Positions 7,220 to 13,662 of a stretch of DNA of 36,522 bases are shown in pieces. The notes below the pieces were generated by a model. That model was not told the origin of the DNA, did no database searches, and worked only from the letters and a program-made list of their open reading frames with translations. Each line of letters starts with the position of its first letter. The stretch's first letter is position 1. Source of the DNA: a virus. The stretch spans positions 1 through 36,522 of IMG/VR virus record IMGVR_UViG_3300044621_002775; one strand, written 5' to 3'. The position numbers were made by a program, and so were the translations under genes.

Positions 7220-8469
7220 TCAAGCCAGATCCCCACGTTCGCGTCCGCCTCTCGCTGCCGAAGCGCCTCGTGCACGCGCTCAAGGTCGTCCACGCCCGCA
7301 ACCAGGCCGTCGAGCGCGACGAGTCGGAGTCGATCTCCACGCTCGTCGCGTGCGCGATCGAAGACTACCTCGCGCAGGGCGCGGGGCCGTTCGACGACGA
7401 GCTCGAGCCCGAGCCCGCGCCGAAGACGAAGCGCCGCCGGGTGAGCGACGAGGACCGCGCGCGGATGCATGCTCTGCGCGTCGAGGGCGCGACCCTCCCC
7501 GCGATCGTCGCGGCGACGGGCGCATCGCTGGGCACCGTGTACCAGGCTGTCCGAGCGGCGCGCCCTGACCTCCAGATGCGCCCCCGGTTGACGGGCGAGC
7601 AGCGCGCGCACGTTCACCAGCTCTACGCCCGAGGCGTCAGCACGAAGGAGATCGCGGCGCGGATGTCGTGCTCGATCCACACCGTCCAGCGCGTCGTGCG
7701 CGCCGCGCGAACCATTCAGCCCGGCTTAACAGTTGCGGCGGAGGGCGCGCCGTTTCCGTGTTCCTCTCGAACATCCGAAGATCCGCGGACCCCTGAAAAA
7801 CAAGGCGAGGACGCACCCGTGTACGGACCCACCGCTCAAGTTCGGGACAGCGACGATAGCCCCCGGACCCACCGCAAGCCGACGCTCCTCGAGGTCGCCG
7901 CGGTCATCTCCCGCCGCGGCCCGACCTGCTTCGTGGGCCAGGTGTTGACCGCGTTCCCCGAGCGCGATGCGCTCAGCGTCCGCGCCGCGCTCGACGAGCT
8001 CGCCGCCCGCGGCGTCATCGAGCGATCGAGCTGGCGCGGGCGCCCGCGCGTGAAGATCGACGTGCACGAGCTCGCGCTCCTCCGTCGCTCGATCGACAAG
8101 GCCCGTCCGCCTCGAGGCGACCGCGCCGAGCGCGCGGACCGGCCCGTCGAGGCCAGCGGCCGCGCGATGAGCGAGGCGGAGCTCGCTGCGCAGAACACGC
8201 TCCGCGCGCAGTGCCTGCGGGCCGAGCTTGACGCGCTCACCGAGGCGGCCGAGCGGGTGCTCGGCGAGTACCAGCGCGCCGAGAGCGCGCGACACCACGG
8301 GCTGCTCCCGAGCCTGGCCGACGAGGGCCGCCGCCTGGCCGCGCGCGCCCGCGAGATCGAGGCGGAGCTTGGCCAGTTCCCGGCCCGGCTCGAACCGACT
8401 GACCGAAAGTCCACGAAGTTTCCCGCGCGCCGAGACGAACAAGTGCGCACGCCGACGGAGGCCGCATGA
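7216..8469 (+). CDS. Multi-domain DNA-binding protein (RHH-like, two HTHs, winged helix); possible gene fusion
   Basis: The 417-residue frame strings together several DNA-binding elements. Residues 8-55 resemble a ribbon-helix-helix (VRVRLSLPKRLVHALKVVHA). Residues 77-117 are an HTH (MHALRVEGATLPAIVAATGA, SLGTVYQAV). Residues 125-165 are a second HTH (GVSTKEIAARMSCSIHTVQR). Residues 220-285 are a winged helix (TLLEVAAVISRRGPTCFVGQ, VRAALDELAARGVIERSSWR). The C-terminus is coiled coil (ALTEAAERVLGEYQRAESAR). Residues ~172-215 read like translated intergenic DNA, less GC-rich and with no fold pattern. This suggests a fusion of two regulators, or a second gene starting at GTG 7819. Start GTG overlaps the methyltransferase stop. 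Confidence 0.6.
   Translation: MIKPDPHVRVRLSLPKRLVHALKVVHARNQAVERDESESISTLVACAIEDYLAQGAGPFDDELEPEPAPKTKRRRVSDEDRARMHALRVEGATLPAIVAATGASLGTVYQAVRAARPDLQMRPRLTGEQRAHVHQLYARGVSTKEIAARMSCSIHTVQRVVRAARTIQPGLTVAAEGAPFPCSSRTSEDPRTPEKQGEDAPVYGPTAQVRDSDDSPRTHRKPTLLEVAAVISRRGPTCFVGQVLTAFPERDALSVRAALDELAARGVIERSSWRGRPRVKIDVHELALLRRSIDKARPPRGDRAERADRPVEASGRAMSEAELAAQNTLRAQCLRAELDALTEAAERVLGEYQRAESARHHGLLPSLADEGRRLAARAREIEAELGQFPARLEPTDRKSTKFPARRDEQVRTPTEAA
7755..7773 (+). promoter_or_regulatory. Second copy of the 3253 operator-like motif, inside the 7216 frame
   Basis: TCCGTGTTCCTCTCGAACA differs from 3253-3271 at one base. It lies in the AT-richer, foldless middle of the 7216 reading frame, 46 bases before a GTG (7819) that has GGCGAGGA upstream. 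The position mimics the first copy, which precedes a gene start. This supports the view that this stretch was once intergenic. Confidence 0.4.
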
Positions 8470-9917
8470 GCTGGTCGAGGACCTACGCCGGCGACACCCG
8501 GCGCCGTCAGGTCGTGGCGCTTCAGCGGGCGCTCGGCTGCTCGCGCGTGCTCGCGGTCGGTTGGGACGCCCTCGTGCGCGACCTGGCGACGGAGCACGAC
8601 GGAGACCTCACCGGATGGGCCTCCGAGGACATCGAGGCGGCCGTGGGCTGGGACGGCGAGGCCGGCGCCCTCGGGGCCGCCCTGCGCGCGTCTGGGCTGC
8701 TCGTAGAGGTCGCGGGCGCGGTGCGCCCGGACCGGTGGGAGGAGCGAGAGGGGTCGGCGCATGAGCGCGCTCGGAAGCGCTCGTGGCGGGCCTCGCGGCG
8801 CGTCCAGAAAGCCGACGTCGCCGAGGTCGGCGGAGGAGCTATTGCCGACACGACCGGGACCACGACGAGACTGTCCCGGGACACGGACGGGACCACGACG
8901 GGACTGTCCCCGCAGCCCTCCCCCCCGGTTCTCCCCGCTTCCTCTCGTTCTCTCCCCACACCCCTCTCTTACTCTCCTTCACCCCTCTCCAGCCCCCCCA
9001 CGGCGTCGCGCGCGGCGGGCGAGAGCGCGCAGGGCGAGCGAGAGCCGGCCCCAGCGGCGGCGCCGACGCCGAGCGGGCCCGAGACGCAGAGCCGCACGGC
9101 GCGGCTGTCGCTCGCGTTCGTCGACGGCTGGAACGCCGTCGTCGCGGGCCGCGGCCAGCACCGCGCGATCGTCGAGATCGACGCCATCGCCCGGGCGCGG
9201 CTGTTCGACTCGGGCCTCGACGAGGCCGGCGTCCGCCGGCTGCTCGAGCGGGTCGCCGGGTCGAAGTTCTTGCTCGGGCTCGGCCAGCGTCGGTTCGTGC
9301 CCTCGCCGCGGTTCATCGCCGACAACGCGGCGAAGATCCTCGCGGGCGACTACGACGACGACCGCCGGCGCGTCGACGCCGAGCTGATCGCCCCGTGGCT
9401 CGCCGCGTGGACCTCGGTCGAGGAGCGCACCGAGCCGTCGAGCGAGCGCACCACGGCGCGCGATCTGGCGCTGACGAGCGCGCTCGAGACGTGGCGCGCG
9501 TCGGCGAGCACGGCGAGCTGGGCGACGCCGGCGGCGGCCCGCGGCGCGGCGCTCGAGGTGCGCGCCCGGCGCAACGCGAGCAAGGCCCCGCTGACGACGA
9601 CGCTCGACGACCTCGTGCGGCGCAAGGCCCTGCTCGAGGAGATCATGCGCGCCGGCGAGGCCCGCACGAAGGCGGCGTCCACGCCGAGCTCGGCGCCGAG
9701 CCCCGCGCCGCCGCCGCCCGAGCGGGAAGAGCTCTCCGTGCAGCAGCAGATCGCGGCGCTTCGCGCGCGGCGTCAGCTCGTGCCCCGATCGTTCACGGAC
9801 GCCGACACCGCGCGCCTGGCCGCGCTCGAGGAGCAGCTCGCCGAGCAGCACGAGCCCACGGCCATCCGCGCGGTGCTCCAGCGGGAGTTCGGCGTGGTGG
9901 CCGAGGGGGCGGCCTGA
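8466..9917 (+). CDS. Phage replication initiator / replisome-organiser-like protein
   Basis: A 483-residue protein in three parts. Residues 10-92 form an N-terminal winged-helix-like domain (VVALQRALGCSRVLAVGWDA, DIEAAVGWDGEAGALGAALR). Residues ~125-210 are a Thr/Ser/Pro-rich linker encoded by tandem repeats and a pyrimidine tract. Residues 218-300 match the C-terminal domain of phage replication proteins: VDGWNAVV, SKFLLGLGQRRFVPSPRFIA, KILAGDYDDD (typical form F-L-L-G...W...ILxGxYD). The remainder is coiled-coil-prone (LDDLVRRKALLEEIM, LSVQQQIAALRARR). It probably binds repeats within its own gene, as lambda O does, and recruits the host helicase. No phage helicase or primase was seen. Confidence 0.72.
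   Translation: MSWSRTYAGDTRRRQVVALQRALGCSRVLAVGWDALVRDLATEHDGDLTGWASEDIEAAVGWDGEAGALGAALRASGLLVEVAGAVRPDRWEEREGSAHERARKRSWRASRRVQKADVAEVGGGAIADTTGTTTRLSRDTDGTTTGLSPQPSPPVLPASSRSLPTPLSYSPSPLSSPPTASRAAGESAQGEREPAPAAAPTPSGPETQSRTARLSLAFVDGWNAVVAGRGQHRAIVEIDAIARARLFDSGLDEAGVRRLLERVAGSKFLLGLGQRRFVPSPRFIADNAAKILAGDYDDDRRRVDAELIAPWLAAWTSVEERTEPSSERTTARDLALTSALETWRASASTASWATPAAARGAALEVRARRNASKAPLTTTLDDLVRRKALLEEIMRAGEARTKAASTPSSAPSPAPPPPEREELSVQQQIAALRARRQLVPRSFTDADTARLAALEEQLAEQHEPTAIRAVLQREFGVVAEGAA
8847..8912 (+). repeat. Two tandem 33-bp repeats (iteron-like, candidate origin)
   Basis: Units 8847-8879 and 8880-8912 match at 29 of 33 bases. Each holds a 22-base core (8856-8877 and 8889-8910; one mismatch) whose ends are inverted: GGGAC and GTCCC. 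The 33-base period keeps the reading frame and yields the repeated peptide GTTTRLS / GTTTGLS. Repeats inside the initiator's linker codons are the arrangement of the lambda origin in gene O. Function as an origin is inference. Confidence 0.6.
8914..9001 (+). other. Long pyrimidine tract next to the tandem repeats
   Basis: The + strand here is almost all C and T for nearly 90 bases (for example CTTCCTCTCGTTCTCTCC at 8938-8955), with few purines. It encodes a Ser/Pro/Leu linker. Such strand asymmetry directly beside iteron-like repeats could be an unwinding, triplex or primosome-assembly element of a replication origin, or only a low-complexity linker. Confidence 0.5.
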
Positions 9918-10126
9918 TGGTCGACTACTCCGAGCTCGCGCCCGACGAGCTGCGCATCATCCGCTCGGAGCACGAGGCGCGGATGCGGCTGATCGGTGAC
10001 CGCCGCGCGGCCGCCGAACTCGTGCGACGATGGGCCGTGAACGGGCAACGGAGCGGCGAGGCCCGCGAGGTGCTGATCGAGGTCGGTCGCATCCTCGGCG
10101 TCATCCCGCGAGAGGAGACACCGTGA
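9917..10126 (+). CDS. Small hypothetical protein (69 aa)
   Basis: TGATG overlap with the initiator gene fixes ATG 9917. The protein is a charged three-helix-like chain (DELRIIRSEHEARMRLIGDR, RAAAELVRRWAVNGQ, REVLIEVGRILGVIP). It sits between the replication gene and the virion-morphogenesis-like gene and overlaps the latter's GTG. A helicase-loader role is possible by position but is not supported by any motif. Confidence 0.55.
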   Translation: MVDYSELAPDELRIIRSEHEARMRLIGDRRAAAELVRRWAVNGQRSGEAREVLIEVGRILGVIPREETP

Positions 10127-10674
10127 GCAACTTCCGAGTGGACGTCGACGTACCCACCACGCTGCGACTGAGGATCAACGGTCGACTCATCGTCGAGAAG
10201 GCCGGGCGCCGCATCGCGCGCCTCATGCAGCAACAGATCCGCGCCGGCATCGACGGCAACGGAGCCCAGGTCCCGAAGCCCAAGCGCGGCAACCGCCCGC
10301 TCGTCGCGACGGGCCAGCTCGCGCGCTCGATCGCGAGCGACCGCGCGCGCAAGGGCCGCGACGGCGGGCCCATCTCTGCGGTGCGCGCGACGGGCTTTCA
10401 CAGCATCCGCGCGGCCGAGCGAACGAAGAGCCGCACGAAGCTCGGGCGCTACGGCCACGGGCGCGGGGGCAAGAAGCGCGAGAGGCCCGCGAACGCGAAG
10501 ATCCTCGCGTCGCAGGCGAAGCGCATGGCGCGCCCGCTGCTCGCGCTCACCGAGGCCAACGCGGCCACGGTCGCCGCCGCGATGAAGGCCGAGCTCATCG
10601 CGCAGGTGAACGCGGGTGGGTTGGTGACCGAGCGACGCACGGCCCGTCGACTGTACGGGGGAGGGCTGTTCTGA
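10123..10674 (+). CDS. Virion morphogenesis-like protein (Mu gpG / P2 gpS type)
   Basis: A 183-residue basic protein. Residues 30-70 (GRRIARLMQQQIRAGIDGNG, then PLVATGQLARSI) carry the pattern of phage virion-morphogenesis and minor tail-completion proteins, which show I..GxDxxG followed by L.xTGxLxxSI. The C-terminal half is helical and Ala/Lys-rich. These proteins help complete tails or join heads to tails. Its place upstream of the terminase rather than in the tail module is unusual. GTG in a GTGA overlap, with AGAGGAGA upstream. Confidence 0.55.
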   Translation: MSNFRVDVDVPTTLRLRINGRLIVEKAGRRIARLMQQQIRAGIDGNGAQVPKPKRGNRPLVATGQLARSIASDRARKGRDGGPISAVRATGFHSIRAAERTKSRTKLGRYGHGRGGKKRERPANAKILASQAKRMARPLLALTEANAATVAAAMKAELIAQVNAGGLVTERRTARRLYGGGLF

Positions 10675-10958
10675 TGACTACGCTCAAGGCTGACATGATC
10701 GAACTCTTGCGTGCGGGGAAGATGCACAGCGAGTTCGATGGCATCATCTGGCATCGAGCCATCGACCAGAGCATCGGCTGCGAACCGTTGGCGATCGTGA
10801 CGTACAGCGAGGAACCTTCGCCGGAGACCGGTCACGTCGGGTGGTGCTGGTGGGCGATGGGGCGGATGGGCGACGCTCCGAGCTTCATCGAGGCGCAGAT
10901 GGCGGCGCAGATGCGGGTGCACAAGATCAAGAGTGGCGAGACCAGCGAGGGCGGCTAA
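10674..10958 (+). CDS. Hypothetical protein (94 aa), lower GC
   Basis: TGATG overlap with the previous gene. The sequence (MTTLKADMIELLRAGKMHSE, RAIDQSIGCEPLAIVTYSEE, GHVGWCWWAMGRMGD) suggests a small alpha/beta protein. The DNA is distinctly less GC-rich than that around it, and codon choice is more relaxed, as in newly acquired cargo genes. No family recognised. Confidence 0.6.
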   Translation: MTTLKADMIELLRAGKMHSEFDGIIWHRAIDQSIGCEPLAIVTYSEEPSPETGHVGWCWWAMGRMGDAPSFIEAQMAAQMRVHKIKSGETSEGG

Positions 10959-10960
10959 GT

Positions 10961-11113
10961 ATGCGAACCCACGTTGACCCTGGACCCATGCCAAGTGCCC
11001 GAAATCATTGGAACGGCCCGAATGAGCTAAGTGCCCGGAATCAGGTGGCAGAATCCTGGGTGGGATTGGCGAGAGCCGTGGGTATGCGTTGCCAACTTCC
11101 GGCCGGAATGTGA
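10961..11113 (+). other. Gap with short direct repeats and a possible 50-codon frame
   Basis: Between 10959 and 11124 no convincing gene is seen. A frame from ATG 10961 to TGA 11113 encodes 50 residues, but it has no Shine-Dalgarno sequence and no recognisable motif. The 15-base sequence AAGTGCCCGAAATCA (10993-11007) recurs with one mismatch at 11029-11043, a 36-base period. A related CCGGCCGGAATG follows at 11099-11110. These repeats just upstream of the packaging genes could be binding sites, for example for terminase (pac) or a late regulator. Confidence 0.35.
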
Positions 11114-11124
11114 GGATAAGCCCC

Positions 11125-11772
11125 ATGGCGAAGAAGAAGCAGCGCCCGGCGCCGCGCGCCGCGCCCGCGGCCAAGCCCGCGAAGAAGCGCAGGAATCGGA
11201 CCGCCGACACCGCGGCGAGGAAGCGAACGACGGTCGCGAAGATCGAGCGGGCCGAGAAGGTCGCCGCGGCGATGGTGAAGGCCGCGGCCGCGATGCAGCC
11301 GTTCGGCGTGCCGGACGAGAAGTGGGAGTCCGCGCGCGCCGCGATCGTCGCTGCGTCGACGCTCGACGGTGAAGAGGCGATCGAGGTTGCCGCCGACGCG
11401 CTGCTCACCGTCGGGAAGTACTTCCGCGACGTGAAGCGCGCGGTCGGCGACGGCGGGCTACACGAGCTCGGGCACGAGGCCCTGCGCGCGACGATGGTCT
11501 CCGTGAAGTCGGTCCCGGCGCTGATCAAGGTGCTGGCGCTGCGGCGCCGGAAGAAGCGGCCGATCGCCGCGCTCGTCAGCGATCTCGGCCAGGAAGTGAC
11601 TCATGCTGTCGACGCGAACCGTGGACGATCGAATCCGGTGGTGCGAGCAGAACCTGCGGATGACCGACGGGTCCCCGTGGAGCATCGCCAGCCGCCCGTG
11701 GGTGAGGGACAAGCTGTTCCTCCCGTCGTACGGGTGGACGATCTCGAGTCGCTCGTCGAGCAGTCCGCCTAA
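11125..11772 (+). CDS. Basic helical protein upstream of and overlapping terminase
   Basis: Encodes 215 residues. Residues 1-40 are Lys/Arg/Ala/Pro-rich (MAKKKQRPAPRAAPAAKPAK), a likely DNA-contacting tail. Residues 40-155 are helical (KIERAEKVAAAMVKAAAAMQ, LDGEEAIEVAADALLTVGKY). The last 56 residues are read from DNA that also encodes the start of the terminase in another frame (11603-11772). Position suggests a small-terminase or packaging role, but no HTH is visible. The true stop could also mean the long tail is non-essential overprint. Weak upstream GTGAGGATAAG precedes the ATG. Confidence 0.55.
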   Translation: MAKKKQRPAPRAAPAAKPAKKRRNRTADTAARKRTTVAKIERAEKVAAAMVKAAAAMQPFGVPDEKWESARAAIVAASTLDGEEAIEVAADALLTVGKYFRDVKRAVGDGGLHELGHEALRATMVSVKSVPALIKVLALRRRKKRPIAALVSDLGQEVTHAVDANRGRSNPVVRAEPADDRRVPVEHRQPPVGEGQAVPPVVRVDDLESLVEQSA

Positions 11773-13345
11773 GCTCTGCGACCGCTGCGGCCGCGTCGCG
11801 GGCCGCGTCGTCGCGTGGTCGCCGGAGCTCGAGGACAAGCTCGACGCGGGGTGCTCGTCGTGCGCTGGGCTCAAGCTCACACCCATTCAGAGCATCGTGC
11901 AGTACTTGCCGCGTCGTGAGGGCAAGACCACCAACCTACTCAGCCTGTGCGTCGAAGAGATGTTCTCCGAGCAGAACCGGCGCACGGTCTACATGGCCGG
12001 GTCGAAGGACCAGAGCGAAGTCATCGGCCTCGAGAACATCCGCGCGTACCTGCGCGACAACGAGGACCTCGCCGACGAGTGGACGATCGTCGGCAACGAG
12101 TTCCGCGTGCCGGAGAACAACAACGTCCTCGAGATCGTGCCGGCGGCGCAGACGTCGCGCGGCCGCGGCGCGACTCGCGTGGTCTTCGAGGAAGCCAAGG
12201 ACGTCCCCGCCACGGCCGTCGCCGCGCTGCTCCCGAGCATCATGGACAACAACGGCCAGACCTGCGTGCGCGGGCACGCGTGGCCGCTGACGCCGCGCCG
12301 GCGCGAGTGCCCGGTGTGCAGCGCGCGCGTGCGCCCGTGGTTCGGCCAGGTGCTGATCGTCGGCACGGGCGGCCTCGACGAAAGCAACGAGGACCTCGCG
12401 TGGTTCAAGCAGTTGGTCGAGCAGCTCGAGCGCGAGCCGAACCCCGCCGCGTTCATCTACGCGTCGAGGGTGTCGCTCAACCCCAAGGTCGCGGGCGAGT
12501 CGCGGCAGATGATCGACAGCGTCTTCGCGAAGGTCCCTTCGCTCTCGGCCGCGGTCAGCGCGGAGCTCGGCAACGAGTTCCGCCAGAAGGGCGACGCGTT
12601 CTTGGGCCAGCGCGAGTGGCGGCGCACCGTCGACCCGGACCTCGAGCTCGGGCTGGGCTCCGATCGACCCGCGATCGCGTTCCTCGACACCTCGCTCTCG
12701 CAAGACGTCACGTCGCTTGTGGTGATGCTCGACGACGACGGCACGCATCCGTGGTGGCGACGCGACAAGGCCGCGACGGAGCCGTGGGAACTGATGAGCG
12801 TTGGCGCGATCGAGGTCTTCGACCCGAAGCTGATGGGCGGCACGATCGACGTCGAGTCCGTCTACGACGCCTGCGCGCGCGTGCTCCCGCTGTACCCCGG
12901 GCTCCGTGAGTTCTGGGTCGACACGCGACTCATGCCCTGGGCACGTGCGTTCGTCGATCGCATCATCAAGGAGCGCTCCGCGTGGGGGCGCTTGGCCAAG
13001 AGGTACGCGCACGGCGGCAAGGAGAACGAGGTCAGAAACCGCGCGTGGGTCGTGTACGAGCAGCGCATCTTGAACGTGACCATCCGGCACCCAAAGCTCG
13101 AACGTCTCGAGCAAGAGATCCTTGGGCTCCGGCGTCACGTCGGAGCCAACGGGTTCGAGGTGCGCGACCGCAACCGCAAGCGCCGCCACGCGGACATCGC
13201 GGAGGCGATCGCGTCGCTCGCGGGCCGCGCGTGGGAGTTGCGCACGCAGCCCCGGCCCGCTAGCGTTGCAGCTCGGAACAGCAGTGCAGAGGCCCGCATC
13301 AGCGCGCTTGTCGCGCGGCGCGGCGCGGTCGATCAGACGTTCTAG
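11603..13345 (+). CDS. Terminase large subunit with two zinc-ribbon insertions
   Basis: A 580-residue packaging motor and nuclease. The N-terminus (WCEQNLRMTDGSPWSI) is typical of large terminases. The ATPase has a Walker A-like RREGKTT (residues 104-110) and a Walker B VVFEEA (193-198). The RNase H-like nuclease has acidic residues D362 (IAFLDTS), D440 (FWVDTR) and D531 (RRHADIAEAIASLA). Two cysteine clusters are inserted: C59-x-x-C62 with C84-x-x-C87 before Walker A, and C221/H225 with C236-x-x-C239 after Walker B, both likely zinc-binding. The ATG lies 170 bases inside the previous gene, in another frame. Downstream is a small winged-helix gene. Confidence 0.88.
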   Translation: MLSTRTVDDRIRWCEQNLRMTDGSPWSIASRPWVRDKLFLPSYGWTISSRSSSSPPKLCDRCGRVAGRVVAWSPELEDKLDAGCSSCAGLKLTPIQSIVQYLPRREGKTTNLLSLCVEEMFSEQNRRTVYMAGSKDQSEVIGLENIRAYLRDNEDLADEWTIVGNEFRVPENNNVLEIVPAAQTSRGRGATRVVFEEAKDVPATAVAALLPSIMDNNGQTCVRGHAWPLTPRRRECPVCSARVRPWFGQVLIVGTGGLDESNEDLAWFKQLVEQLEREPNPAAFIYASRVSLNPKVAGESRQMIDSVFAKVPSLSAAVSAELGNEFRQKGDAFLGQREWRRTVDPDLELGLGSDRPAIAFLDTSLSQDVTSLVVMLDDDGTHPWWRRDKAATEPWELMSVGAIEVFDPKLMGGTIDVESVYDACARVLPLYPGLREFWVDTRLMPWARAFVDRIIKERSAWGRLAKRYAHGGKENEVRNRAWVVYEQRILNVTIRHPKLERLEQEILGLRRHVGANGFEVRDRNRKRRHADIAEAIASLAGRAWELRTQPRPASVAARNSSAEARISALVARRGAVDQTF

Positions 13346-13353
13346 GAGGAGCC

Positions 13354-13596
13354 GTGAAGAAGTACGCCGAGAACGCCCGCAACGTCCGCGAGATGTCGCG
13401 AAGCGAGTTCGCAGACGAACTCAGGATCTCGTACACGACCGTGCGTCGGTGGATCAGCGAAGGTAAGTTCATCCCGGAGGAATCCGTGCGCCAGGACGAC
13501 ATGGGGCGGTACTGGATTCACGAGTCCGCCGTGGAAGAGGTGAAGACGAAGCTGCGCGCGCGCATGGACAACACGCGGATGGATTCCACGTTCTGA
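13354..13596 (+). CDS. Small MerR/Nu1-like winged-helix protein
   Basis: An 80-residue protein with AGGAGG ideally placed before GTG 13354. Residues 15-60 (SRSEFADELRISYTTVRRWI, SEGKFIPEE, DMGRYWIHESAVEEVKTKL) form a MerR-family or excisionase-like winged HTH. The same fold is found in the DNA-binding domain of lambda small terminase Nu1. Sitting between the large terminase and the portal, it is a candidate small terminase subunit; a regulator of the head operon or an excisionase are alternatives. The first of the three pyrimidine-rich elements follows its stop. Confidence 0.65.
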   Translation: MKKYAENARNVREMSRSEFADELRISYTTVRRWISEGKFIPEESVRQDDMGRYWIHESAVEEVKTKLRARMDNTRMDSTF

Positions 13597-13600
13597 GATA

Positions 13601-13632
13601 ATCTCTGTCCTCTCTGTTCTTCCTGTCTCGAC
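13601..13632 (+). promoter_or_regulatory. Pyrimidine-rich intergenic element, copy A
   Basis: A 32-base sequence beginning ATCTCTGTCCTCTCTGT. It matches 17524-17555 at 31 of 32 bases and 28470-28494 at 24 of 25. It starts five bases after a stop codon and exactly 62 bases before the portal GTG (13663), which has no Shine-Dalgarno sequence. No hairpin or standard -35/-10 is visible. It could be a phage-specific promoter or regulator site, a Rho-use-like (YC-rich) site, or a module-boundary sequence. Confidence 0.6.
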
Positions 13633-13662
13633 ACTTGTAGGGCACCCCTCGACCGTGGGCCG

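Noticed and set aside
8914-9001. Pyrimidine tract as a fourth copy of the intergenic element
   Set aside because: It is C/T-rich like the element but does not contain the conserved 17-base core and is inside a gene.
11031-11372. Frame starting with a Trp-rich stretch (WQNPGWDWREPWV)
   Set aside because: The start looks protein-like, but there is no ribosome site and most of the frame is the shadow of the 11125 gene.
13597-13662. Rho-independent terminator after the 13354 gene
   Set aside because: No stem-loop followed by a T-run is present; the pyrimidine-rich element there cannot form a stable hairpin.
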